From: Flavobacterium quisquiliarum
GTDB taxonomy: Bacteria; Bacteroidota; Bacteroidia; Flavobacteriales; Flavobacteriaceae
Assembly: GCF_019308285.1 (NCBI RefSeq)
Contig: NZ_WWEM01000037.1
Coordinates: forward strand, 1 to 64,000
Direction of reading: 5' to 3'
Length of the DNA stretch: 64,000 nucleotides
Position numbers and translations under genes: made by a program. The stretch's first letter is position 1. Every line of letters begins with the position of its first letter. The notes below the pieces were generated by a model that saw only the letters and a program-made list of their open reading frames with translations, was not told the DNA's origin and searched no databases. This document shows, piece after piece, positions 51,899-62,700 of the stretch.

Positions 51899-53173
51899 TT
51901 GGAAATACTAATTATATTTTTTCTAATTCTACTAAACGGAGTTTTCTCCATGTCTGAAATCGCTTTGATTTCAGCCCGTAAAAACAGGTTGGAAACAGCA
52001 GCGAAAAAAGGCAATAAAAGTGCTAAAACAGCACTCGATTTAGCCAATTCGCCAAACAAATTTTTATCAACAGTACAAATCGGAATTACCTTAATAGGTA
52101 TTTTAACAGGTATTTATTCTGGCGATAAAATCACTGCCGATGTTGAATTATTTGTGGCAGGTTTTGCAGCTTTAAAACCTTATGCACATTCAATCGCAGT
52201 TGGAATTGTGGTTGTAGTTTTAACTTTCTTCTCATTGGTTTTAGGAGAATTACTTCCAAAACGAATCGGATTAAATTATCCTGAAGCAATTGCTAAAATG
52301 GTGGCAATGCCAATGAAAGTCATTTCAATCATTACGGCACCGTTTATTTGGTTGTTAACTTCTTCAACAGATTTCTTGTTGAATGTTTTACAAATCAAAC
52401 CAACGGCAGACGGAAAAGTGACCGAAGAAGAAATTAAAGCAATCATCAAAGAAGGGACAGAGGTTGGAGAAGTTCAAGAAATTGAACAAGATATTGTGGA
52501 GCGCGTTTTTCATATCGGAGATAGAAAAGTAAGTTCGTTAATGACACACCGAAAATCTGTTGATATGTTGCCATTAAAAGCAGATAAAGACAAGATTAAG
52601 GAATTGGTAGTTCAGGACCTGCATGCTGTTTATCCAGTTTATAATGATAATTATGATGATATTGTTGGAGTGGTTACACTAAAAAATATCTTCGCCAGTA
52701 TAGAAAAAGATAATTTCGATTTGTCGGTAATAGTTTCTGATGCGCCTTATTTAATGGAGCAGACTACGGCTTACAAAGCGTTAGAAAATTTCAAGAAAAC
52801 AGGAGTTCATTACGCTTTAGTTTCAGATGAATACGGAGTTTTTCAAGGTTTGATTACTTTGAATGATATTCTAGAAGCCTTAGTTGGTGATGCCTCTGAG
52901 TTTTATAAAGATGAATTTCAGCTGATAGAAAGAGAAGATGGTTCATGGCTGGTTGACGGACATTATTCGTTACACGATTTCTTAACCTATTTTGAGTTAG
53001 ACGAATTAACCAACGATTACGAAGTAAACACTGTAAGCGGCATGATCATGACCGAGCTTTCTCATATTCCAAAAGAAGGAGAAAAATTAGTCTGGCAAAA
53101 ATTTGTCCTTGAAGTAATCGACATGGACGGAGTTAAGATTGATAAAGTGCTGGTTAAAGCATTGAAAGAATAA
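51899..53173 (+). CDS. CNNM/CorC (HlyC)-type membrane protein with CBS pair
   Basis: This 424-aa protein has a DUF21 membrane domain with three or four helices (LLNGVFSMSEIALISARKNRLETAAKKGN; SLVLGELLPKRIGLNYPE), then two CBS domains (about 205-330; MTHRKSVDMLPL, GVVTLKNIFA, YALVSDEYGVFQGLITLNDILEALVGD). A C-terminal CorC_HlyC domain follows (DGSWLVDGHYSLHDFLTYFEL). Relatives handle magnesium or cobalt. The old hemolysin name is misleading. Translation begins at TTG, the only start that keeps the conserved first helix. Confidence 0.9.
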   Translation: MEILIIFFLILLNGVFSMSEIALISARKNRLETAAKKGNKSAKTALDLANSPNKFLSTVQIGITLIGILTGIYSGDKITADVELFVAGFAALKPYAHSIAVGIVVVVLTFFSLVLGELLPKRIGLNYPEAIAKMVAMPMKVISIITAPFIWLLTSSTDFLLNVLQIKPTADGKVTEEEIKAIIKEGTEVGEVQEIEQDIVERVFHIGDRKVSSLMTHRKSVDMLPLKADKDKIKELVVQDLHAVYPVYNDNYDDIVGVVTLKNIFASIEKDNFDLSVIVSDAPYLMEQTTAYKALENFKKTGVHYALVSDEYGVFQGLITLNDILEALVGDASEFYKDEFQLIEREDGSWLVDGHYSLHDFLTYFELDELTNDYEVNTVSGMIMTELSHIPKEGEKLVWQKFVLEVIDMDGVKIDKVLVKALKE

Positions 53174-53251
53174 AAAATAAATAAAATAGAATTTAGAAAT
53201 AGAAGCTAGAGCAATCTAAAATCTGAAATCTAAAATCTGAAATTCAGAAAA

Positions 53252-54253
53252 ATGACAGAAGGAAATTTTGTAGATTACGTTAAGATATACGTTTCTTCCG
53301 GAAAAGGAGGGAAAGGATCTACGCATTTACATAGAGAGAAATTTATTGAAAAAGGTGGACCAGACGGTGGAGATGGTGGTCGAGGAGGACATGTGTATTT
53401 AGTTGGAAATAAAGGACTCTGGACATTATTTCACTTAAAGTTTGCACGTCACATTAAAGCGGGTCACGGTGGAGACGGTGGAGGCGATCGTAGTACTGGT
53501 GCAGATGGAGAAGATAAAATCATTGAAGTGCCACTAGGAACTGTTGTAAAAGACAAAGAAACTGGAGAAACACTTTTTGAAATTACAGAAGATGGAGAAA
53601 AACAAATTCTGGCAAGAGGAGGAAAAGGAGGTTTAGGAAACTGGCATTTTAGAAGTTCTACAAACCAAACACCTCGTTACGCACAGCCAGGTTTATTGGG
53701 CGTGGAAATGGATGTGATTTTAGAATTGAAAGTTTTAGCCGATGTTGGTTTAGTAGGTTTCCCAAATGCAGGAAAATCTACTTTATTGTCTGTATTAACT
53801 TCAGCAAAACCAAAAATTGCTGATTATCCTTTTACCACTTTAAAACCAAATTTAGGAATTGTAGCATACAGAGATTTTCAATCTTTTGTAATTGCTGACA
53901 TTCCGGGAATTATTGAAGGCGCCGCAGAAGGAAAAGGTTTAGGACATTATTTCTTACGTCATATTGAGCGTAATTCGACATTGTTATTTTTAGTTCCTGT
54001 TGATACGCCTGACATTAGAGCAGAATACGATATTTTGGTTAATGAATTAACGAAATATAATCCTGAAATGTTAGACAAAGAACGTCTATTGGTAATTTCA
54101 AAATGCGATATGCTGGATGATGAATTAAAAGCAGAATTGAAAGCAGAATTAGACGTTACTTTCAAAGATGTTCCATACATGTTTATCTCGTCTGTTGCAC
54201 AGCAAGGTTTGACCGATTTGAAAGACAGGCTTTGGAAAATGCTTAATGAATAA
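53252..54253 (+). CDS. obgE: GTPase Obg (CgtA)
   Basis: This 333-aa protein has the Gly-rich Obg fold (residues 1-160, NFVDYVKIYVSSGKGGKGSTHLHREKF, GGPDGGDGGRGGHVY). The G domain has G1 GFPNAGKSTLL, G2 YPFTTLKPNLG, G3 IADIPGIIEGA and G4 ISKCDM. It assists 50S ribosome assembly and the stress response. It has no C-terminal OCT domain, as in many Bacteroidota. The 5' flank carries repeated AATCTGAAATCTAAA words. Confidence 0.97.
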   Translation: MTEGNFVDYVKIYVSSGKGGKGSTHLHREKFIEKGGPDGGDGGRGGHVYLVGNKGLWTLFHLKFARHIKAGHGGDGGGDRSTGADGEDKIIEVPLGTVVKDKETGETLFEITEDGEKQILARGGKGGLGNWHFRSSTNQTPRYAQPGLLGVEMDVILELKVLADVGLVGFPNAGKSTLLSVLTSAKPKIADYPFTTLKPNLGIVAYRDFQSFVIADIPGIIEGAAEGKGLGHYFLRHIERNSTLLFLVPVDTPDIRAEYDILVNELTKYNPEMLDKERLLVISKCDMLDDELKAELKAELDVTFKDVPYMFISSVAQQGLTDLKDRLWKMLNE

Positions 54254-54326
54254 AGTTCTAAGTCTCTAAGCTGCTAAGTTCAAAGAAAAAAACTTAGAAT
54301 CTTAGCAACTTAGCATCTTAGTAACT
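54254..54326. repeat. CTAAG-word inverted repeat
   Basis: AGTTCTAAGTCTCTAAGC and CTGCTAAGTT pair imperfectly with AACTTAGAATCTTAGC and AACTTAGCATCTTAG. It lies immediately after the obg stop codon. Confidence 0.6.
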
Positions 54327-54330
54327 TTTT

Positions 54331-54372
54331 AAAAAAGAAAGGCGTTCTATTTTTAGAACGCCTTTCTTTTTT
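54331..54372 (+). terminator. obg terminator
   Basis: AAAAAGAAAGGCGTTCTA, loop TTTT, TAGAACGCCTTTCTTTTT: a perfect stem of about 18 bp. Confidence 0.9.
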
Positions 54373-54493
54373 AAAAACAATGTTAAATTCTTAATAAAAG
54401 ACTAAAAAATCGAAAACATGTGCAATTTTGAATTTGTTTTGAGTGGAATAATTATAAATATGAGCTATATTCGCATCACTTAAACAAAATAAC

Positions 54494-56638
54494 ATGAAAA
54501 AAGTAATTTTATTCTTGACCATGTGCCTTATGACTTTCCCTATGAGAGCCGATGAAGGAATGTGGTTTTTGATGTTTATCGAAAGATTGAACCATAGAGA
54601 TATGGAAAAAATGGGCTTGCAATTGACAGCCGAAGAAATTTACAGTATCAACAATCATAGTTTGAAAGATGCGATTGTACAATTCAATGGTGGATGTACT
54701 GCCGAAATCGTTTCAAATACTGGTTTGGTATTGACAAATCACCACTGCGGATATAGTGCCATTGCTGAACTTTCGTCAGCAGAAAGAAACTATTTAAAAG
54801 ATGGTTTCTGGGCTAAAGACCGTAGTCAGGAAATGAAACCAAAATCTTTGTTTGTTCGTTTCTTCGTTCGTATGGATGATGTTTCTAAAAGAATTTTATC
54901 TAAAGTAAACGATCAAATGACAGAAACGGAAAGAAACAAAGTGATTCAGCAGGAAATCAATTTGATCGAAAAAGAAAACAGCGAAAACGGAAAATATACG
55001 GTTTCTGTTCGTCCTTTCTTTCAAGGAAATGAATATTACTATTTTGTTTACCAAGATTACACAGACGTTCGTTTAGTGGGAACACCACCAGAAAGTGTTG
55101 GTAAATTTGGTGGAGATACAGACAACTGGGAATGGCCTCGTCAAACTGGAGATTTCTCTATGTTTAGAGTGTATGCAGATAAAGACGGAAATCCTGCCGC
55201 TTATTCAAAAGACAATGTGCCTTTAAAACCAAAACATTATTTACCAGTAAGTATTAAAGGTGTAAAAGAAAATGATTTTGCCATGATCTTAGGTTATCCA
55301 GGAAGAACAAACCGTTGGATGCCAGCCGGAGGAATTGAGCAAAACATTAAATATGCTTACCCTGCTTGGGTTGAAGGTGCTAAAACCGGAATGGATGTAA
55401 TGAAAAAGTATATGGATAAAGACGCAACTGTTCGTTTACAGTACGCTTCTAAATATGCTTCTACAGCAAACTACTGGAAAAACCGTCAAGGTATGATCGA
55501 TGCTTTAACAAAAGCAGGAACGGTTGATACTAAAGCAGAACAAGAAGATAAATTTTATGAGTGGGCAAGCAAACCTGCAAATAAAGAAAAGTATGAGAAT
55601 GTAATTCCAACAATCAACGATTATTACAGAGAAACAAACTTAAAAGCACGTCACGATAATTATTTGACACAGCTTTTACGTACTTCTGCTTATGCAACTG
55701 CGCCAGCTAATTTAGGAAATGCATTAATTGCTTACTACAAAGAAAATGATGCAAAAAAAGCAGAAATGCTTCCTAAAATCAATGCATTAATTGAAAGTGT
55801 TTATGGAGAATTTTATGCGCCATTAGAAAAAGATATTTTAACTGCACAGTTGAATTTATATGCTTCTAAAGCTGCCGAATACGGACTTGCTCCAGAAATT
55901 GCAAAAATGAAAACAGCTAACAACGGCGATTTTACTGCTGATGTAGCAAAAGCAACAGAACAAAGCTACTTTACATCTAAAGAAAAAATATTAGGATTTT
56001 TAGCAGATCCGAAACCAGTAGCAATTACACACGATCCGTTGTATATCATTTCTAATGATTTATTGACTAAATACCGTTCTAAATCAGACGATCAGGCAAA
56101 AGCCGATGATGGTTTTGCAACGGCTTTCCGTAAATTGGTTGAAGGTTTAAGAGAATCTAAATTAAACGCGATTAAATATCCAGATGCAAACTCTACTTTG
56201 AGATTGACTTACGGAAAAGTTCGTGCTTTACCTGCTGATCCTCGTAATGATGCAAAAATCAACAACTATACTACAATGGAAAGTATGGTTAAAAAATACA
56301 AAGCAGGGGATCAAGAATTTGACTTGCCAGCTCGTTTATTAGAATTGAATAAGAAAAAAGATTTCGGACAATATGCTGATAAAGCAGGTTACATGCCAGT
56401 AAACTTCTTAACTGATAACGATATTACTGGAGGAAATTCAGGTTCGCCAGTTCTTAACGGAAAAGGAGAATTAATCGGTATTGCTTTTGATGGAAACATC
56501 GAAGCTATGGCTGGAGACGTTATTTTTGATTCTAATTTACAAAGAACAATCAACGTAGATATTCGTTATGTACTTTGGATTATCGACAAATACGCAGGAG
56601 CGAAAAACATTATCGACGAATTGACGATTGCTAAATAA
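54494..56638 (+). CDS. S46-family dipeptidyl peptidase
   Basis: This 714-aa secreted protein has a signal peptide (ILFLTMCLMTFPMRA). The S46 catalytic elements are His in VLTNHHCGYSAI (about residue 79), Asp in the GGDTDNWEWPRQTGDF region, and Ser in NDITGGNSGSPVLNG (Ser near 644). Relatives DPP7 and DPP11 remove dipeptides in the periplasm of asaccharolytic and environmental Bacteroidota. Which preference applies (hydrophobic or acidic) cannot be read securely. It is monocistronic. Confidence 0.94.
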   Translation: MKKVILFLTMCLMTFPMRADEGMWFLMFIERLNHRDMEKMGLQLTAEEIYSINNHSLKDAIVQFNGGCTAEIVSNTGLVLTNHHCGYSAIAELSSAERNYLKDGFWAKDRSQEMKPKSLFVRFFVRMDDVSKRILSKVNDQMTETERNKVIQQEINLIEKENSENGKYTVSVRPFFQGNEYYYFVYQDYTDVRLVGTPPESVGKFGGDTDNWEWPRQTGDFSMFRVYADKDGNPAAYSKDNVPLKPKHYLPVSIKGVKENDFAMILGYPGRTNRWMPAGGIEQNIKYAYPAWVEGAKTGMDVMKKYMDKDATVRLQYASKYASTANYWKNRQGMIDALTKAGTVDTKAEQEDKFYEWASKPANKEKYENVIPTINDYYRETNLKARHDNYLTQLLRTSAYATAPANLGNALIAYYKENDAKKAEMLPKINALIESVYGEFYAPLEKDILTAQLNLYASKAAEYGLAPEIAKMKTANNGDFTADVAKATEQSYFTSKEKILGFLADPKPVAITHDPLYIISNDLLTKYRSKSDDQAKADDGFATAFRKLVEGLRESKLNAIKYPDANSTLRLTYGKVRALPADPRNDAKINNYTTMESMVKKYKAGDQEFDLPARLLELNKKKDFGQYADKAGYMPVNFLTDNDITGGNSGSPVLNGKGELIGIAFDGNIEAMAGDVIFDSNLQRTINVDIRYVLWIIDKYAGAKNIIDELTIAK

Positions 56639-56658
56639 TCTCAATTTCTACAATTTTT

Positions 56659-56710
56659 TCCGCCACGAATTCACGAATTAATTAAATAAAATTCGTGAAT
56701 TTGTGGCGGA
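56659..56710. terminator. GCCACGAATTCACGAATT bidirectional hairpin
   Basis: TCCGCCACGAATTCACGAAT and ATTCGTGAATTTGTGGCGGA with one mismatch, between the convergent S46 and macroglobulin genes, followed by a T run. It is the clearest case where this repeat word serves as a terminator. Confidence 0.8.
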
Positions 56711-56715
56711 TTTTT

Positions 56716-59700
56716 TTATTGAACTTTCACTCGAATTCCTTTTGTATGGCTTGCAAATTCTGGAGCGTACATGCTTTGGATTGTTGTAATTCCGTTGGAG
56801 AACTCACCACTGTTATTTACTCGAATATCATATTCTAAAACATAAGTTCCTTTTTTAATTTGGTCAAAGAACAAATGTGTGGCCACATCTTTTGTACTCA
56901 TGTAATAACCTAATCCATTTTTATATTGGTATTCAGAAAGAACATTGACAGGTTCAAAACAAGAGGCACGCATATCTTTTAAATGAACATACTCAGTATC
57001 TTCTCTTGAGGTAATGATAAGTCTAACCGTAACCAAATCTCCAATTTTTAATGGATTTTTTGTTGTGATTTTTTCTAATTGATTTCCTTTTAGAGTGCTT
57101 TTCTTTAGATACAATTCTTTCGAAACAGACAAAACAGCACCCGAATTGTTTTTGATTTTGTCTAAATCTTCGAAATATTGCCAATAAACACCACCAAAAC
57201 CTGGAACTTTAGATTTGTTTTCGATTTTGATGGAAGCCATTTCTTTTTTGATTTCATCGGCTTTCCAGTTTAGTTTGATGTAACCTGTTTCAGCTTCTTT
57301 TTCATTTTCGGCTAATTTTTTGGTCATGATTTTTTCATCTCCCAATTTGATAACCGTATTGTCTTTTACAGAAAGCCAGTCGGTACCTTGCATTAATAAA
57401 GCATAAATGGCTTCGGTTGTAGATTTTGTTGTGGGCCAGTTTTTGGTTTGTTTGTTTTTCAATAACCAGATTTTCATTGCATCAACCGATTTGGTGTCGT
57501 TATTTATTTCGGCGAAAGCCTCAATCAATAAAGCCTGAGTTTCTATTGGAGCCTGATACCAATACCATCCTGATTTGTTGGCAATCCAGTACATTCCCCA
57601 GTCTTCGTTGTTTGAAGATGTTTCTTTTAAACTTTCGATGATTTTCTTAGCACTTTCTTTTTCTCCAAAACGATTCAAAGTCAAAGCGGCCAACCCTTTT
57701 TCATATAGAGAATAATTCAGCCAATCTTTTTTAGCAGTTTCTAAATATAGTTTTGTTGCTTTTTTCAAAGTATCAGATAAAGGATATTTCTCTAAATAAA
57801 AACTTCTGGTATAAAGATAATGCAGGTCAGAATAGGGATTGAGCCAAATTAATTTATCGCTCTTTTTTAGATTTTTGGTTGTGCTTTTATAGTACTCTAA
57901 AAATTTAGAATCAATAAACGGAATCGCAGTAGCTGTAATCTGCTCTAATTGAGATGTATTGTTGTTTTTTTGAAGTTTTTCCAAATGTCCGAGACCAGCT
58001 AAAATATGTCTCGTGATGTATTCATTTTCGTAATTTCCTCCAAACCATGAAAAAGCACCCGAAGGCAGTTGTTTTTGTTTTAATTTTTGAAAAGTAGCTT
58101 CCTGAGAAGTTTTCATTTTCTCTAAGTCAAACAAAAGCGCTAAATTCTTTTTCTTTTCATCTTCAGATTGAGCGTCATTCAGCCAAGGAGTTTCTGCTAA
58201 AATAAGTGATTTTAATTCTTCATTTTCTTCCAGTTTTGAATTTGGAGTTCCTTTTTTTCTCCAAGTTTCAAAAACATTCGCAATTTTTGGATTACTTGAA
58301 ATGATTTCTGTAGCCAAAGCATTGGCATAATAACGTGCAAAAGTTTGTTCAGCACATTCATGTTCATATTCCATTAAATAAGGAATTGACTGAATCGCAA
58401 GCCAAGTTGGGTTAGAAGTATATTCTAGTGTAAATTGATGATTTTTTAATGTTGTAGAATTATTGTTTTTTAAATTCTCAAATGTATATTCTTTAGTTGA
58501 ATTCTCGCGAACCCAAATCGGAATACTTTCAGTTACCAGCATATTATTGGTCAAAACAGGAATAATATTTTCTTCTCCATCAGAGAAATTACATGCTTTT
58601 GCTACGATTTTGTATTGAACGCCTTGTAAACCTTCAGGAATTGTAATTGTCCAGTTTGCCGTTGTGTTTCCGTAACTCGGAATTGTAAAGTTTTTGATGT
58701 TTTTTAAGTTCAGCATTTTGGCATCAATCGGTTCCATAGTCACAGCATCAAAAAACTGTAAACTTGCAATTCCGGTTTTTGCTTCAGCCGTAAGATTTGA
58801 GATTTTGGCACTGATTGTAATTGCATCTTTTTCTCTAAAGAATCTAGGGAAATTTGGTGAAACCATTAATTCCTTTTGAGTAACAATGTTTTTCTCTAAA
58901 TGACCAGAAACTGCCTCTTTGTTATGTGCCATTAAACGAAGTTTCCAAGCCGTTAAAGCTTCAGGTGATGTGAAATTGAAACTTACATTTCCAGTCGAAT
59001 CTGTTTTTAGATGTGGAAAAAAGAATGCTGTTTCGGAGAGATTTTTTCTAGTTTTTACCTGCGTCAACAATTCCATTGCTTTTTTTGTGGTGATAATAAT
59101 AACACCGTTTGCACCTTTACTTCCATAAAGAGCTTTAGCTTTATCAGCGGTTAAAAAATCTATAGATAAAACATCTTCAGGATTTATTTTGTTGAAATCA
59201 CTTTCTGATAAGATTTCTCCATCAATGATATATAATGTTGATGTATTTACGGCCATTGATGTTAGTCCGCTTACGATTTTTTTACCCGGAATAAATTTTA
59301 TTTTATCTGTTTGATAATAATATTCAGGATTTTCAGTCGTTTCACTTGCGTGAGCAACAACAGGCTTTACGAATTTAACTTGACTAACTTTGATAGGAGA
59401 TCTTTGAACAACATCACCTCCTTCAGTCACCATAGCATTTACCGGCCCAGCTCCTACAGGTTCATCAACAGTTAAAACAGCGTCTGGATCTCCTTTAATA
59501 GTTACTGCTCCCACTTTTCCATCTTTAATATCTACTATAGTCATCCCAAGATCACCAAAATGGCTATAATTGAAATTAAAACCAAACCAGTTTAATTGTG
59601 TTTCTTCATCCTCAAAATAAGTAGCGCCAACATATTCATTAAGATTATTTACTTCCATGTGGGTTTTGGCTAAACCTAAATCAGTTTTAAAATTAATACT

Positions 59701-62700
59701 GTTGTAAGTGTTACGGTAAATATTCAAGTTCTGCCAATTTTTGATGCTGAATTGGTCTAAAGAACTGTCATACATCGAAGCTAAAACTTCGGCTTCGATT
59801 TTTGTATTAACACCATTTAATTTAAATGACCAGTTTTGTGGACTTCCGGGTTCAATTTTACTTCTAAAACTTTCAACAGTCCATTCTAATTTTGCTTCTG
59901 GCTCTTTAAGTGCGACATCAAGCATTTGTGTATAACTGTAATTTTCGAAAACACTTTCAAAACCTAATTTTATTTGGTTTTCAAATTCATCCTTTAACGG
60001 AATTTTAATTACAGTTTCATTGTTTTCTAAATGAAAAATATCTTCAAAGAAAACACCGCTTTGGTAATTGCCACTCACAATAATATAAAGATCAGGAATA
60101 GGAGAGGTTACTTTTACTAGTACAAAGCCATCTTTTCTTGGGTCATCATTGACTTTTTTTACTGTTAGTAAACTGCCTGCATAAAATTTTTCGGCACTTT
60201 GTTTAATTTGAAATATAGAGGAATTTTCGATAGGATTATTGAAACTATCTTTAGCTGAAAAGACCATTTTATAAGTTCCCGATTTATAGTTGGAAATAAA
60301 ATCTAAGACAATTTTTTTGTCTTTTTGCGTGTCTACCTTTTTGGAGAATACTAAAACTTCTGCAATTTTATTTTCGTCTTCATTTTTATTGATTTCATAA
60401 GGAAATAGTTTTTCAAAATCTTCATCTGAAATACCCTTTATATCTGGCTGTTGAAAAATTCTGCGTTTAAATTTACTAGGAAAAGTACTTACTAAATATA
60501 ATTTTACTTCGCCTTTGGCAGCCAAAAATTCTCCGTTCAGATTGGTACTTGATAATGTTATTTCGTTTTTGTCTTTAGTTTCTATAATTGAGGGAATAGA
60601 TGCATTAAGAATCAAATCATGATAGCCGACTTTTACAATTGTCTGTGCAGTATGTGTTTTGCCATTTAGATCTGTAACCGTTGCTTCTATTTGATAATTG
60701 AAAACTGGTAATTCCTCTTTTCTATTGTTTTTTGAAGGAAGAGCTGTAAAGTCAATTGAAAATTTTCCTGAAGCATCCGTTTTTGTTTCTCCCACAGCAA
60801 GAGTTTCTTTCTCTTCACGGCCATAATAATTTCGGTAATAACTGGTATATCGGGTTACATTGTATTTTACGATAGCATCAGAAATGGAGTTTCCAGCAAA
60901 TGCTTTTGCGTTTCCTTTAATTTTAACAGCTTGATTGAGTTTAAAAGACTCTTTCTTAGGTTCAAAAGTAACCTCAAATTTTGGACGTTTGTATTCTTCT
61001 ACTCTAAAGGAAGTTCTCTGGTTATAAAAATCCACTTTATACCATGGTAAGAGTTTGGACTCTTCGTTTGAAGAAATGTGAACTTTTTGAGCCGAAATAC
61101 TGAAATTTCCAGTCAGTCCATTTTTAGGAAGTGCAAATTCTCCCGAAAACGAACCAAACTCGTTAGCAGTAACTTCCATTTTTTTTATGACTTGATTATT
61201 GACATCATAAACAGAGACTTCAAACCTTGCATTGGGCACAATACTGCTTTTGTTTTTGTTTTTTTGAAAAGCAATACCTTTATAAAAAACAGTCTGACCA
61301 GGTCTATAAATAGCACGGTCTAAATAAAACTCTATTTTGCCATCTGTTCTGTTATCAGGATTATATTCTGATACATGTTGTACATAATAATTTCTTTCCA
61401 CCATTAAAGAATCGCCATCTTTAGATAACTCAACAAACAAATCATCGTCATCATTTGAAATTTTTGTAAAAGTAGCAATGCCTTTTGCATTGGTCTCAGT
61501 TGTAGTATTTTTAAATTTTACGACTGCATTTTCAATAGGCTTACCGGTTTTTCTGTCGAGAACTTGATAGCTTTCGATATTTTTTTGTTCAGAAGCAAGT
61601 GCCATTAAATTGGAAACTGAAATGATATCACTTGCATAGGCTTTTTCTTCTTTTGAATCTGAATCGCTTTCTACATAAATCAAATAATTTCCAAGAGTTA
61701 GTTTTGGCAGTAAAACTTCTGTTGTATAATCAAAATAGTCTTTTTTATTTAGGAGATCATAATTTTGCGAAACAACTGGAGGTCTTTTAGCAGTAATTAG
61801 TTTAGATAAACTGTCTTGTCTTTCACCTTTTTTAAATTCTTTTAATTCCGTAAGGCTAATTTTAAAAAAGGAAATTTTAAAACGCTCTACATTTTGGTAG
61901 TATATTAACGCTCTAGTATTTTTATTCGGATAAATATATTCTTCAAGTTCTAATGATAATGATTTGGAGAGAATCTGTGCTTTTTTTTCCAAAGCATCGC
62001 TTGCAGGATATGAGTTTTCATTGATTTTTACAATCTCATCAATAAGATTGAGTGCTTTAATATTGTTTTCTGGATAAGTTGTTTTGGATGCCTTTTTCAC
62101 GAGGATTGAAACCTGTTCCAATTTAATTTTCTGGATAAGTGGTTTCTCTTCGGCTTTCTTTTCAATCAAAGCGAGGTAAGTTTCGAAACGATCATCTAAG
62201 TTTAAAAATGTTTCCTGACAGAATTTAACTCGTTCAAACTGATTTTCTAAAGATGGATCGATAATTTCTTTCTGTTGGTATAAGAATAGAGTATTTTTTA
62301 GGTTTGTTTCAGTTACAAAATCGAGATTAAGTTGTATAAAAGCTTCAGAATTACCAAAAAACGATTCTGTGTAAGGGACAAATTCATTTTCTGAAATTTC
62401 CCAGCGTTCTATTTTAGAGGAAAAATAAGCAATATTCTCCTCTAATAAATAGTCAAATAAAGTCTGTTTTTTAAATTTTGAATTTTTATGAAAGTAAAAT
62501 AGGGTTTCATAATTGCTTAAAGGCGTACTTTTTAAGATTGATGCATTTTCTAATGTTTTTTTATAAAGTTCCGTAATCTCCTCTTCTGAATAAAAATCAG
62601 TTTCAGAAGAATCTGAATCTTCCGTTGACGTATCTAGGGCAGAAGCAGTCATGTCTACCGAAGTAGTTTCGTAATCTACTACTGAAGCAGCACTATCTAC

